From Acanthochromis polyacanthus (taxonomy: Eukaryota; Chordata; Actinopteri; Pomacentridae), in contig NC_067115.1 of NCBI RefSeq assembly GCF_021347895.1, positions 13,649,876 through 13,713,875 of the forward strand: a stretch of 64,000 nucleotides of DNA. The letters are read 5' to 3'. The translations under genes were made by a program, and so were the position numbers. The notes below the pieces were generated by a model. The model was not told where the DNA came from. It worked only from the letters and a program-made list of their open reading frames with translations, and did not search any database. Shown here in pieces: positions 11,330-26,683 of the stretch (positions are counted from its first letter, which is position 1; every line of letters starts with the position of its first letter).

Positions 11330-14046
11330 TCCATACGACAGCTACTTTAATTTGTTCTGGGAATATTGTTGTACTGGTGCAGTCCATTGGGTAGCACCTG
11401 CATGCCAAGTTTGCTTAATCATGCAAAAAGAACAGAAAAATGCATTACAGATGTCAGACTGTGTCCCAGTAGAGACAGAGATTTGACAAACACCTTGAAC
11501 CCTGAGAGAACAGCGGTGCAAATTCATTTTTGTAGCATTAAGGTAGATCTCTCTGTCACCACAATATGAGTTCTGCCCCTGATATTTTGCACATTAGCCA
11601 TGCACAGAGTAATTAATCCTAATCTCTCTGTTGTTGTTTTATGTTTTATGCATAAGAAGTATGCCTTCGTCAATAGAAAGCTTGGTAATGGAAAAACAAA
11701 ACAAGAAATATAACCTCAAACTACCACCTTGTTGTTGTGTACCTCTGCAAACCAGGCAGCTTAGATCCATGTCTGTCCAGATGCTGTGAGGACCGTGAAG
11801 GAATTTCATGAAACTTATTAAGAGCATTTATGTTCGGCCAAACAAAAGCAGATTCTGAGAGATCACAGAGTTGTAGTCATGTCAGTGGCAATGCTTCCAA
11901 TGTGGGTGCTGCTGCACAGAAGTTACACATTCTGAAATTGTTTGCTTCACACAAGTATTGCACCAGGAAACACAGCAGATCTGTACAGTCACTGCTGCTT
12001 TAAACTGGCCACCAAAGATCAATAATTTTGAATGTGACTAAATGTGATAACAACATCCCCTTTTGTTCCTGGTGTGAAATAACAGGCGGAAAAGTGTTTG
12101 TGCTGAAGATTAAGATGTCGAAGTGAGGCTGACCTTTGACCTTTTGGCTCATCATTTTATACTTGCTGCCAAAAAATAGGTTTTGTAAGTTGTCATTAAC
12201 CTTTGATCTTTGACCAAAATCTAATCTCTTCATCTTTGAGCCCAACTAAAATGTGTGCCAAATTAGAAGAAATTTCCCCAAAGTATTTCCTAAATATACT
12301 ATTCTATAAAACCAATAAACAGGCAGATGGAAAAGCTGAAACCCACGGTCCTTGCCAGCTCAGGAGCATAAAAAATATGTAGGATAATATTATGTGTTCT
12401 TCTAACAAACTGTGGAATATTGGTTGAGCTTGAGTAAAAGGGAAAAAAAGTAGTGAAAACCAAAGCAACAGAGGCTGAGCTGGCCCTACTTTTACTCCTT
12501 AATGTGAGCGTAAGAAAAGGGAGACTCACCACTTAACGAATCTTGAAATCTGTGGGAGAGTGCCATAGCGCCAAAGATGGCGGTTGCATGACACCATCGA
12601 GTCAAACTGTGTTGTTTCAGTTTCTACCAGATTCTACTGGTGATTCTGCTTAATTTTTTTGTGGACTGTGCAAAAACAATAACAGAATTGTAGTCAATGC
12701 ACATAGTTTTATGCTCTGGTAACCATTGAGATAGCTGTTATGGCTGTCTCCACATTCATTTATAGATAGGGACCTGGTCTTATTAGCCCCAAAATACCTG
12801 CCTGGGGGCATCACTAAGATGGCTGCTTAGTGTCGAGGTTTTCCTATGAAGACTTTAGTATGGGTCACAGCTCAGAAACAAAGCCTACATCTCCATTAGA
12901 TCCTCCCTGACTGGTGTCTTTCAGAGTTCTCACCCCTATTTTTAATGGCTTAAAAACTGAAGGTCTCATGTCTCCTGTGTGAGATAAGCCTGATGACATC
13001 ACCATGACTTCATCAGGGTTTTTTTCTTCAGATTTGGCAAACAGCCCGAGAGACTGTACAGCTGTGCTCACAAGCAAAGCGGTAGATTGTGATGTGTTAA
13101 ACTGACGGTGTGTCCCCTAAATATGTTCTATTTGTGGTAGTTACCTACAAACAGGATAACTTGGACAAAAAAGAAGTTTCAAATTGCAGAATTAATCCTC
13201 ACATACACTAAAAGCCTCAATCATATCAAAAGTTACCTCCTTAGCTGCTTATTTGTTGCTTCTGTCCAGTTAACCGGGTCAGTATGAATCTCCAGAGATT
13301 CCATAGAGCCCCAACACAAATTTCAAACCGTGATGCAAAGAACCAATAGCAAAATCCCACAAAATAATAAATATTTTGAGCCGTACAGACATTTGAAAAC
13401 AGCTGATGAAACACAGTAGTTACTCAGATATGTTTTCATAAACCAGCGGTGCAGAGCTGGTTTAAGCTCCTTGTGATTATGTTATGACAGTTAAGACACT
13501 GAAGACTTATCTTTGGCGATGGATCCATGTCATGAGCGGTTTGGAGGTAGCCAGTCTTTAGCACAGCTCCCGAACCCAGCTCTGTGCCCTTTGCTCTCCG
13601 TCTCTCTCACCCACTGCGTCTCTATCTCGCTCTACCACTGTGTGTGTCTCCCTCTGCCTCTCCCACATCCCTCCATAATACCATGGCAGCCCTTTAATAT
13701 CCAACGGCTGTGATTATCCAGTCAAGTCAGAGATTTTCTCAGATATTTTCCATCTGATTTTTAAAACTAATGGGGTGTTGGTGCGTGTTTTTGTGTATAA
13801 TGCACTCTTTAAAGGATGGCAGGGGCTCTTCATGAAGGCTCTGAGCCATTTCAAATAACGTCTAATGCTAGACTCAACTGGCTTTGTTTGTTTTAAAGAG
13901 GGGAGAGTGACATTTAGTGGCTAACCGAGGGGCGAGGGAGTGAACATGAAAGTGAAAGTTTCGTTTTTAAAAAGAAAATGCCAGTCTAAGGTTTCTGTTG
14001 CAGGCAGGTTGTTGTACCACACACACACCCTTCCAAACCGCACACT

Positions 14047-14048
<2 letters not shown>
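11330..14048. other. Intergenic DNA without a recognisable gene
   Basis: No coding signal. Sequence at about 12,540-12,880 (CAAAGATGGCGGTTGCATGA, ACTAAGATGGCTGCTTAGTG) has a repeat-like feel, but I could not match it to a family. Confidence 0.5.

Positions 14049-14090
<42 letters not shown>
14049..14090 (+). repeat. (CA)n microsatellite
   Basis: About 21 CA units, preceded by imperfect CACACACC and CCGCACACTCC. Confidence 0.95.
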
Positions 14091-14092
<2 letters not shown>

Positions 14093-14604
14093 CAAAAGTA
14101 ACGACCATTTTGCCCATCAATCTTAAATGTCCTGCAAGGTGCATCCTCGTCACATTTTAAGCACACTTCTCTTTAAATGGGCCATAACTTTAAAGGGGGT
14201 TGACGCCGACTCCCCATTACAAAACACAGCTACAACTTTCACAAGCTTTTTTATGAGCTTTATTGACAACTCTGCCTGCAAGGCTGAGCTACAGCGGTTC
14301 AATAGTTGAATTGTTCGTCTTTCCCCCCTTTTTCCCCTCTGCTCGTACTGCTCATGTTGTTCTAGTGCTACTTGGGGAATAAGAGACCTCACACTATGGG
14401 GACTTGTAAAATCACTGTCATGTTGATGGGGAGACTCGGATGTGCGTGTGTGTGTGTTCAGTGTGTGTGCACACGTTTTTTGGATGTGTGTATGAGCACA
14501 CTGCAGAGACCAGTAAAATGCTGTCTGAATGAAGTCCCAGTGCAGCAGTGGAGAGTAGTGTTTGATGGCCATGTGATTTGTTTGTTCAGCCCCAATGGCC
14601 TTTT

Positions 14605-14672
14605 CTCCTGGCCGAGGGAGGGAGAGAGGGAGAGGGAGGGAGAGAAAGAGAAACCAGGAGAGAGGGAGGGCT
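14605..14672 (+). repeat. Purine-rich (GGGA/GAGA) tract
   Basis: GAGGGAGGGAGAGAGGGAGA and similar repeats. It produces a 209-codon frame on the minus strand (14,150-14,779) that is a composition artefact. Confidence 0.7.
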
Positions 14673-15227
14673 GATCGCTTCGCACCTTCTCCCCTCCTAG
14701 CCCCACCAATGAGCCATTTAATCCTCCTTCCTACAGCTAAATCAACACCTCTCACACACTCTGAGCTGGTTCGGACCACCGCTGCTGACTGTCTGCTGCT
14801 CTGGCTAAAGTCCGTCTTGTTTAGATTTCAGTTGTCAACAGCTTCTGTGACCGTTTTTATTAAATTATCTGTTCTTCTTGTGTTGGAAAGCAGTCATGCC
14901 TGGATGAGTATATTTGTCAAGACCCAGCTCCTAGGCCGTTACAAATACATGACCGTAAATTGAGATGGTTATAATAAAGTAAGCAATTAAAGAATTGACA
15001 ACAACAATGGAGTGTCAGTCAGTCAGCAGCATCAGTGATGCTTACCCAGAAACAAAAGGTACAACTCCTATTTTGGGGCTTAACCTTATACTATAAAGCA
15101 GGGCTATTCGATTAATTTTGAACTGGGGCCAGTTCATGAAACTGAGAAAAAATAAGGGGCTGGAGAATATGAGTAATCATGGTAACAAAAAAGAAATTAT
15201 AACAACATAATGAAGAAATGAATATAT

Positions 15228-15640
15228 TTAGGGTCTGAGCACCATTGAAACACATGGAATTTTTTTTCTCATCGGCCTCGAAATCTACATTTTTGACACC
15301 CTAAACAACCACAAAAACACATGAAAATCGCCACACACATCAGGACCAGCGAAAAATTTGATATTTTAGGGGAATAGCATGCGTGTGTGCCAAAATGACT
15401 CAATAGCGCCCCCTGAAAAATTGTGAAAATTCAGCCCCCGGACAGCGTTTAACCTAGAGCTATGAAATTCGGTACACATTTGTAACTCGTCAAGATGCTG
15501 AAAAAAGCCTCTTGCATCATTACCCATAACCCAACTGGAAGTCGGCCATTTTGAATTATAAATCATAATTGAGTCATAAGTGCTTATAATTAGCCTGTAC
15601 ATGCATCAATCTACCTGAAAAATCACAGATGTGATCAGAG
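15228..15640 (+). repeat. Fish interspersed repeat nested in the hAT element
   Basis: This stretch opens with TTTAGGGTCTGAGCACCATT and contains CAATAGCGCCCCCTGAAAAA, GAGCTATGAAATTCGGTACA and GGAAGTCGGCCATTTTGAAT in that order. These phrases recur, in my memory, in a family of repeats scattered through many teleost genomes. It interrupts the transposase region of the surrounding hAT copy. The exact ends are uncertain and I saw no clear target duplication for it. Confidence 0.55.
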
Positions 15641-15677
15641 TCCGGCCACATTCACATCCATAGGCCGATGTACACTC

Positions 15678-15917
15678 TCAGCTGCACCTGTGCGTCCAAG
15701 CAGCAGAGCCCGGTGGGAAAGTAGCATCAAAGTTAGCATGCGTTGTGGTGAAATGCTGTCTCAAATTGTATTCTTTACACACCGCGACACGCTCGTTGCA
15801 GATTAAACACACCGGATTCTTCTCCACAGGAATAAACGTGTATTTTTCTGTCCATTCACTGTTGAACTGCCCATTCTCTGAGTCAACTTTTCTTTTTTTT
15901 AAGATAGAGAGAGACAC
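15678..15917 (-). pseudogene. hAT transposase, N-terminal fragment with zinc finger
   Basis: The 79-residue reading frame begins M-S-L-S, has a basic stretch (KKRKVDSEN) and a BED-like zinc finger using C37, C40, H55 and H60 within V-C-L-I-C and L-R-Q-H-F-T-T-T-H. This matches the N-terminus of hAT-family proteins related to GTF2IRD2/ZBED-type genes, from memory. After F-P-P-G-S the frame leaves the family pattern and stops, where the element's interior has been replaced. The catalytic and dimerisation regions are absent, so it cannot encode a working transposase. Confidence 0.75.
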
Positions 15918-17069
15918 CTGTCCTCTTAGCGCGGCTTCAGAGAAACGAGTAGGTCAGAGTGCAGCACCAGAGCACGGATGGGCAACTTTGATTGGTCATG
16001 TGTTGTCCCTCAAAATATATGTCCGGCCGAAACATATAGTTGTTTTACCTGTTTTGGCCGGTCACAAGCTGTATGAAACTACTCTTATGTAATAATATTT
16101 ACACTACATTCTGAGGGCCGTAAAAAAAATACTCCGGGGCCCTGCTATAAAGCCTTATATCACTGTCCACAAAAATTCAAATGCTTGATGTCGATTTCTT
16201 TGCAAGGAGAGAAAAGCTTCAAGCTGTTGACTGTTGCTGCATCACAATGTGTCCGTCCACACAGCACAAGTGGCAGAAGCAGCCAAATGTGGCTTTGAAC
16301 TGTTGCTCCATGCACCTTATTCAGCAAAGCTTGAATATTGGTGGAGACTATGTTGAAAAATAATGCAAGAACAATCTTTGTCAAGTGACATTTTCTGGTG
16401 AAATAAAGATTTTTTTTAAGTGTGCAAATCTTAGTATAGATGAATCTGAGAGCAAAGCTGGGCCAGGCTTCTATCCTATGGGAACGCTTGGCTCAGGTGC
16501 TCCAAATCTGGCTGACTGTCACAAGTTTGTTCTTCTGGTGCCTTCAACACACATAGGAAAACACTATAACTCTTCCACTATACCCACATAGGAGCAGGTT
16601 ACAGACAGCTGTCATCACAACTTCAAGATGTGGTTCCTGACAGACAGTGATGCATCCATTTAGCTGCCTTTACCATATCTTGAAATGGAGGCTCTTACAT
16701 CACATCATCTGAAGCACCATGATGCAGACAAGAGAGATGAGTGAGGAATGGAAGAGGCAGGGAGGCTGAGTGTGTGAATGAGATATAGTAATAATGGAGA
16801 GAGAAAGACCAAAGGCATCAGAGGAAAGGAGTGTTGTGGAGAGAATGGAAGGCCTTTGATGGGTACTGTAGCTTGTGGGCGGCATGTTTAGCCCGGTGTG
16901 GTAATTGTGTCTCTGGGGTGAGATCCTTGGACCTGATCCTGGCTAAGATCAGAGAGCGAGGCAGATGATCACTGCAAAGTGGAGGAAGAAAGAGAGAAAA
17001 TTAGATAGAAAGACAGACCAAGAGAAACTCCATGCTCAAGTACACATATGTAGAGTGAAATATTGCATG

Positions 17070-17150
17070 CATTCAATTAATTTCCGTTTTATTTATATAG
17101 TGCCAATTCTCAACATATGCAATCTCAAGACATTTCATATATTATGGTGA
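17070..17150 (+). repeat. Short interspersed-repeat remnant (fish type, copy 2)
   Basis: TTCAATTAATTTCCGTTTTA, then TTTATATAGTGCCAATTCTC and AATCTCAAGACATTTCATAT give the same phrases as the remnant near 2.84-2.91 kb, here closer to the usual form. The two copies align over their whole length by eye, supporting a shared family. Confidence 0.55.
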
Positions 17151-17469
17151 AAATCCAACAATTCTATTTGAGCTAGGAGTCTGTTTCAGCAGTAATAAAG
17201 GATATTAATGAGCCAGTTTAGATAAATAAGCTGGATAGAAAGCAACCCACACACTAAAATGTATTGATTGCTGAGTTATATTTAGCTGCTTCAGATTCAG
17301 GATCCTTGGATTCTTCATGCAAAGTCAATCTCATATTGTCTTGCCTAGTGGGAGGCTTCAATAGAACAGAGCATTAATTAATGTTGTCTGTGTGCTGATA
17401 TTTAGTCATTAGTATCATGTTAATCCTGGACATTTCAACAGCAATCCACTGGCCTTTTCTTTTTTTTAA

Positions 17470-17520
17470 CCTGAAGAAATTTCACCTCTCATCCACGAGA
17501 CTTCTTCAGTTCGAACTAAA
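17470..17520 (-). repeat. Fragment of a fish retroelement-associated repeat
   Basis: On the minus strand it reads GAACTGAAGAAGTCTCGTGG, then ATGAGAGGTGAAATTTCTTC. This phrase (a CTGAAGAAG start, GGATGAGAGG, GAAA-CTTC) is, from memory, widespread in fish genomes in or near non-LTR elements. The fragment is too short to assign further. Confidence 0.45.
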
Positions 17521-17984
17521 TTACCAAGAATATGATTTGTAACATCTGTGCTTTCTCTATTACAAGTCATAATGTTTCCTGTGAATAAATGAGGTGTTTT
17601 AGTAACTTGTGACCTTAAATGAGACGTCTGGTTAAAACTTGGGTCTTGGTTTTGTAGCTTTGGTCTTCATTCATGGTAAGAGTGTACTTACAAAATTAAT
17701 TTCTAAGATCTGTGAACGTGCCAATAATCCTAGAAAGATAGTTGTATTAAGTTCATTTTGTCGATATATACTATATGAAACTGTTAACTTCTTTAAACCG
17801 ACAATTCAGAAAAGAGAAAAAAAAAGAGATCAGATGGGTTGAAATTCCCATGCAGTTGGCTGGACAAACTACTGGTCATTAGATTGTCAAAGTTATTTAG
17901 AAAAAGAAGCAAAGGAGAACAGTTTTAACAAAGAGGCAACCTTCAAGACTGAAAAACTAAGCCAATTTGAAAGTCCCAAAAACG

Positions 17985-18430
17985 GCAGTACCTCAAATGG
18001 CCACTAGAGGCTGGCTGCCAAAGCAAGTCAGTCTCCATTCAGCTCCATGTTATGCCCATATTTAGAGTAGAAATAAAATAAAATAAACACATTTTTTTAA
18101 ATGGTCTTTAGGGTTAATCTTCCCATTCATGAAAACTACACGTGTTGCAAGTGTATACAAGTCACCCATTTAAATTGTTTTAAGGCTTAACATTTTAACT
18201 AATTAACACCGTGGCTGTTTTGAGTGACGTATGCCGTCATTGGACAATCCACCTCTGCTCCACTCGTTCTCCAACTCTTTTCAAAATTTTGGATTAGTTG
18301 GGAGTTTGGAAGAGTCAGACTTTGTCTGGCAACGGCTAGAAGAGCTTTAAAACTGCTCTTCGGGAAATATTTGGGTGACGTCATGAAGTGCTCGCTTATC
18401 TTTATCTACAATTCATGCTGATATCTAAGA
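17985..18430 (+). repeat. Diverged fish interspersed repeat
   Basis: GGCCACTAGAGGCTGGCTGC, CTCCATTCAGCTCCATGTTA and AGTAGAAATAAAATAAA near the left end, and a TGACGTCATG near the right end, recall a common teleost repeat that carries CACTAGAGGCTGGCTCC and ends with TGACGTCA-type sequence. It is heavily diverged and its borders are approximate. Confidence 0.45.
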
Positions 18431-20030
18431 TGTCTGTTATCAACATTCATCATGGTTTATAGGCCACCTTCCTGGTTCAAATTTGACTTTGCACTTAAGT
18501 ATTTATGTCGTATAACTTAAACTGCAATTACATGGAACTAAACCAAAAAAAAATTTCATGTAAACTTTCTAGTTTTGATTCTAAACAAGAGACATCAAGA
18601 ATTTCATACAGTGACAGTATCATCTGCTCACTGACTACAACTATAGATGTCAACAAACTGTTGGAAAAATGGCTGCTGTCATTAGGGATTTGATATCAGC
18701 ACTAATGCAATTCAGCTACAGATGTTTATGATTCATTTAAAGGGTGTGACGACAAGTCGGGAAGCTTTGAGCATTGTGTGAACGCTCCCAAACTGGAATA
18801 ATGGCAGGTTTTCGTGTTCTTCCCATACTGTCAACAGTGTGTGATTGCAGTAGACAGTCTTTCTGTGCAACTGTTATTCTCAGTTTCACCTCCAAATAAA
18901 GCAGTTTAAAAACATCACACTAAAATGAAACTATTACACAGTTTAACCTAACACAATGGTCAAAATAACCTTTTCTTGTCTAAAGATGTCCAAATGAACA
19001 AATGCTTTTCCTGGTCATCAGGGTGTATTTCTCGCCTCATGAAACTTTATTGTTGTTGCTGTCATGGTTCCACACCGTTACACTGATGAAATGATGGACA
19101 GAACTCAAACAAAAGGGTGAATAATTCATGCTTTCACAGTAAAAGTGGATTTTGCATAGATGAAAATGAGCAAACCAGATAGATTAGATTAGACCACACA
19201 GGGGATGCAACATACAAGGCCACACAAAATCACCAGATTAGCTGCCTTTGATCATAACACGTAAAACAAACAATGGTAAGTCCATTTTAGTGCACTTCCA
19301 CATACTTGCACATGCCCCACTCAGCTAATGTGCGAAAAGCTGTTCTTGGCTGTTTTGTTGCAAGCCAGTGTACAGAGGGGGCCACGACTTTGCTCCCTGC
19401 TGAAAGACCAACATACTCTCGTGTGAAACACCTCCTTATCTCGCTCTCCCAGAATGACCAGGTTGGTTTCCCTGCAGGTCCACCAACACACACATCACTG
19501 CGCGTACATTCACACACCACCCAGGGAGCTAGTCGGACTGTTCACAGACACATGCTGATGCTCACATAAAAATGTGTATGCAGCCGGACAAATTCAGATG
19601 CACAACCGTTCACAGGCTCTCTCTCTCTTTCTATCTGGTGACAGCAAGAGAGTGAGGGGAAACATGAGCGTTGGCGGTCCAAGTGCCTTGGTGTCGACTG
19701 ACAGATATAATTACAGGAGCGGCCTCTAAACCACCACCCCACCCCCCACCCCCCCATCTCTCCCTCCTTCCTCTACACCCACCCACCCCTCCTTTTTCCG
19801 CTTGCTACCCCTGTACCCCACCCCCACCCCCCATCCCTACCCTCCAACGCCACTCTTACCCCCTCAGCTCTAACCATTATTTATTTTAGCAGCTCCAGCC
19901 CGCTTCAGAGGGCTCGGCAGCACTCACAGGGCCCCTGCCAAAAAGTGGCTTTCTGACTGAAAGCTTTCCAAACAAGCTCCGCTGGTCCATTTGGCCGAGC
20001 TCCAACGCTGTGCGGTCTCCCTACTACCGC
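18431..20030. other. Intergenic DNA without a recognisable gene
   Basis: Unremarkable mixed sequence apart from the C-rich run at 19,733-19,866. Short frames at 19,287-19,757 show no family resemblance. Confidence 0.5.
19733..19866 (-). other. C-rich stretch (G-rich on the minus strand)
   Basis: Many runs of 3-7 C, such as CCCACCCCCACCCCCC, occur over about 130 bp. The minus strand could form several alternative quadruplexes. No reading frame of interest is present. Confidence 0.6.
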
Positions 20031-20151
20031 TCCCTCTCTCTCTCTCTGTCTCTCTCTCTCTCTCTCTAAGAAAAGAGGGAGAGAGGGAGTCTGGTTTGCA
20101 TTAGGATGGATGTGTGTGTGGAGCCACATGTGCGCTCATACTTCTACAAGT

Positions 20152-20155
<4 letters not shown>

Positions 20156-20207
<52 letters not shown>
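20156..20207 (+). repeat. (GT)n microsatellite
   Basis: About 26 GT units. A CT-rich run (20,031-20,067) lies 90 bp to the left. Confidence 0.95.
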
Positions 20208-20209
<2 letters not shown>

Positions 20210-20659
20210 CTGGCGATCTGACCCAGACCCAGAGTGATGGTCCCTGGAACCTGAAGCCACACCGCGCTATATAAACAATGAGCGGTGTATTTACACAGAG
20301 CTAAGAGAGCAGGAGACTGTGGCTCCTCCGGTGCATCACAGCAAAGCCATGTCTCTGATACTATGCAGACAACCTGTTTATGGCCTGCTATGTGTGTCTG
20401 TGTGTGAGTAAGAGCCACAGAGACAGATACCCTGGTCCGACCCTTCTCTGGTCTACCTCCCTTATTGTGCCTTATCACTGTCGATGATGATAGGAGCATA
20501 TGGAGAAGCTGCTATGCTGGCCCCTCAGATAAGTCTGTGTACAGTAGAAAGAGGTGTGCAGATAACATATGATTAGTTTGAAAAAAAGGTGGTCAGCACT
20601 TGAATATAATGCCTTTACATTCCGGCTCGTCAGCATAAACATATGAAACTTACACTGCA

Positions 20660-20945
20660 TTGTGAAAAGTGATTAAAGGGAACAATTCCCACCATTTAAT
20701 TTAATGCTTTACTGCAAAATTAACAAATAAATCAAATTTAAGTTTCAAGTATTACTTTGATGATGTTAAGTTGATATGATCATTTTGGTAATTGCATCAA
20801 TTTAATATTGTGTAACTCAAATTTGTCCGTTATTAGATTTGAAACCAAAGTCAAATTGCACTAACTTCATGAAATTGGCGTGATAACTTGATTTTTCTTA
20901 ACCATGAGTTCAAGATTTCAAGTTCCCCTTCCGTACGTACTTAAA
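20660..20945 (+). repeat. Possible AT-rich fish repeat
   Basis: Repeated near-phrases such as AAGTTTCAAGTATTACTTTG, GATGATGTTAAGTTGATATG, TAACTTGATTTTTCTTAACC and ATGAGTTCAAGATTTCAAG resemble a dispersed teleost family built of AAGTT/AACTT motifs. No clean ends or target duplication could be found. Confidence 0.35.
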
Positions 20946-21784
20946 ATCCTTTAACAAATTCAGGCACTTTAGATGGAGACTTTGAAGACTTGTAGGTAAA
21001 ACAAATACAATACAAAGGCTTTTTCAAGATGACATTTCTAACGCCGATATGGCATGTGTTCAAATACACAACTACACTTCAAAATGAAAAAAAGTTCATT
21101 GTGAGGCAATGAGGCAATGTTTTGTGACTGAATGAGTTCATTTCTGAAAAGCTACTTCATTAGCAAAAACATGATAAAGGTAAAACTGCTACAGAAAATC
21201 TTATTTTAAATGTTTCTCAAATAAAAGACTTGTCTTCATAATTTTATTAATCAAATACGACACTTAAAAATTTCTTTCAAATGACATGAAAGAATTTGGT
21301 GGGTGATGTTGATTTTTTTTCTGATTGATCAGCTTAATCCTACCAATTTTTAGGTAAGCAATAATTTAAAATATACTTGGCTAATTCTCCTAACTCAATG
21401 AACTTTGTTGGTCGGACACAATTTCATGAAAAGTTGTCGCAGTTCAATAAAAATGTGTTCCTCTCTCTCTCTCTCTTTGTTGTTGTTGAGCACAAGCATG
21501 TGTTTTTCGAATTTGAGTATAATTTTAAATTGGCAATATGATACAATAGTTTGCTGTTGTACTTTCAGAAATTTCAGCATCTACACAGTAACTCTGTTGA
21601 AATAAAATTGTATTTGGCAGAATTAGGTCTAAATCTGAAACTTTGTGACAAAAAACAGATAAGAAAACCGTATTTTGCCCACACAAGTGTTTAGGCGTGT
21701 TACACTGCTTTAGTTAGTAAGATTTAGTAAGATGCAAAAGAAAGACAGTGAATGAATTAATGTGTGTGAGCTGCGTTTGAGTGT

Positions 21785-24455
<2,671 letters not shown>

Positions 24456-24502
<47 letters not shown>
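24456..24502 (+). repeat. (TG)n microsatellite
   Basis: About 23 TG units, with shorter TG runs at 24,310-24,345 and 24,527-24,550 on either side. Confidence 0.95.
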
Positions 24503-24503
<1 letters not shown>

Positions 24504-25385
24504 TTGTCCATCTGACAGCACACTCTATGTGTGTCTATGTGTGCATGTGTTCTGCATATTTGTGGATTTATATACATGTAAATATATATATTTATTGTTG
24601 TATGTATGCACCCTTTTTGGGCATGTAAGTGGGGCAACTATATTTCACTATTTTGCATGCATGCTGTTTCCTCGTGTCTTCATGTGTGCACATAGCCACC
24701 TCAGTGTGCACGCTGGAGGAGGGGAGCAGGGCTCTGGCCAGACGAGACAGAAGTGACAGGTATTGATCATCGCTGTTTCAGTCAAGCAAAGACCCTCTCA
24801 TGCCTGTGTGCTTTGGGGAGAGTCATGTCTGCATCCAGGGAGAGAGGGAGAGGGACGACTGCAATCAATGTCTGAGCCACCTCTCAGAGCGGTAGGGTCA
24901 GTCTGGATTTGCCTCTCTTTTCTGTTCCTGACTGACAGCGGTAAAATAAGATATGTCAGTAAACAAATGGCCAAATAGCAAAAACATCAGCAAAGTCAAT
25001 ATTCATGTTTTGTCCTCTTGTCTTTGGTCCAAAAAAATTTAAATAAAGGAAGATGATGAAATGCAGTAAACTCTGCAAAACAACTTAAAACTGACACTCC
25101 TTATTTTGACTTTCATGATGCTAAAACTGAGAGGGCCTCTTCGATTGAAACAAATAATGCAAAGGAGACAGACTATGATATTGTTTTGGGAGAGAAAGAT
25201 GCATACCTCAGGCTTTTCACCGAGTCGTCCTCGGCGCTGCACAATCTCCAATCCCACCTCTTGCTCTCACCTCTTCCACAGACAAATTGATTTGCAAGGG
25301 TCCGGAGCTGGCGAGCCCTTAGAGCACCACCTTTTTTGCATACAGAGCGCTGAGAGGACAGCACAATGACTGAACCCAACAAAAG

Positions 25386-25452
25386 ATGAGAGGAGAGAGG
25401 GATGAGGAGAAAGGAGAGAGATGGAAAGAGAGGGAACGGGGGGGGGGGGACA
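25386..25452 (+). repeat. Purine-rich tract ending in a poly-G run
   Basis: GAGGAGAGAGGGATGAGGAG and similar repeats end in a run of about twelve G at 25,438-25,450, which is prone to sequencing error. Confidence 0.75.
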
Positions 25453-25737
25453 TGGTCGGTGGGTGTTTGCGGGTGGGGGTTGGTTTGCACCAGGCCAAAC
25501 TCAGCGGGACTGGGGCGAACTGGCTGGTTCAGAGGTCCACGATATCAACTAACACACACACACACTTCACACCCACACACACAGGCAGCCATGCACACAC
25601 AGGCAAATAAGCACACATGCACACAGACTCCAGTGCCCTCATGCCCCCAGCCCTCCCTCCTTGTCCCTTTATCCCTGTCTGGTTGGAAAGGTCAGTTCAT
25701 GTCTGGGAAAGGGGGTCCCAGAATCCCCAAACCCCTC

Positions 25738-25741
<4 letters not shown>

Positions 25742-25833
<92 letters not shown>

Positions 25834-25844
25834 TACAGCCACAC

Positions 25845-25878
<34 letters not shown>
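25742..25878 (+). repeat. Compound (CA)n and (TA)n microsatellite
   Basis: A pure CA array of about 45 units (25,742-25,831) is followed by a short spacer and then a TA array of about 14 units (25,850-25,877). His-Thr reading frames here are artefacts. Confidence 0.97.
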
Positions 25879-25881
<3 letters not shown>

Positions 25882-26529
25882 GCCTAAATACCCTACACAT
25901 TTTAAATAAGTGACAGAAGAAACATAATACACACACACAGAGTAAAGTCCCTTTGGGTTGAGCTGGTGAAGAGGCTCTGGGAGAAATTTATGTGTGCTGG
26001 TCAGCATCATCTGACCCCCCTCCCCACTTCACACACATCCACACACACACACACACTTACGTACACAGTGCACCCCCTATTACACCAACCCACTCCGTCC
26101 CCACCGACCTCAGTGAAAGAAGAGAGTGAACACATTCAAATGGAAAACATAGTCCATTGTGACCAATGTTTTGTCTCCTCGCGATGTTAATAGCTACACT
26201 GGCCAGCATTCAGAAATGTGCAGTTGTAGCACTGGTAGATAACAACGCAGCCCCTGTCAGTGATGTCATTATATCAGTGGTCATATGACTTATGGTATTT
26301 TAGACCTTTACACTTGTGCAACATCCGTTTTCAGCAAAAATGTATGTATTTGTCTGTATACGCATTATGCATTTCTGACGAAGTGTCGACTCTGTATATA
26401 ATCTTTACAATACATTAACTGTGCTTTAGCATAGAATAAATAAAGTAAATGCATGCATGTTCTGGTGTCTGCTTGGGTGTGGAGTGAAACGATCTGGTGT
26501 CTGGTTCTCTTCCTTTCTCTGATGCCCCT

Positions 26530-26683
<154 letters not shown>

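Larger units (their letters stand above)
15099..16144 (-). mobile_element. Non-autonomous hAT-type DNA transposon with internal replacement
   Basis: The element starts CAGGGCTATTCG and ends GGGGCCCTG, giving short imperfect inverted ends of the CAGGG type. It is bounded by a perfect 8-bp target duplication, CTATAAAG, at 15,091-15,098 and 16,145-16,152. An 8-bp duplication is diagnostic of hAT elements, and the minus strand carries the start of a hAT transposase (15,678-15,917). Most of the transposase is missing; the interior left part (about 15,228-15,640) looks like a separate fish repeat. At 1,046 bp it is far shorter than an autonomous copy and must have been mobilised by an enzyme supplied elsewhere. 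Confidence 0.85.

Noticed and set aside
14150..14779. 209-codon open frame on the minus strand
   Set aside because: It crosses a purine-rich tract and CA/GT runs, has biased composition (Ser, Leu, Pro, His, Thr) and no domain I recognise.
25742..25831. Regular repeat that could be mistaken for a CRISPR array
   Set aside because: It is a dinucleotide array without unique spacers, in vertebrate DNA.
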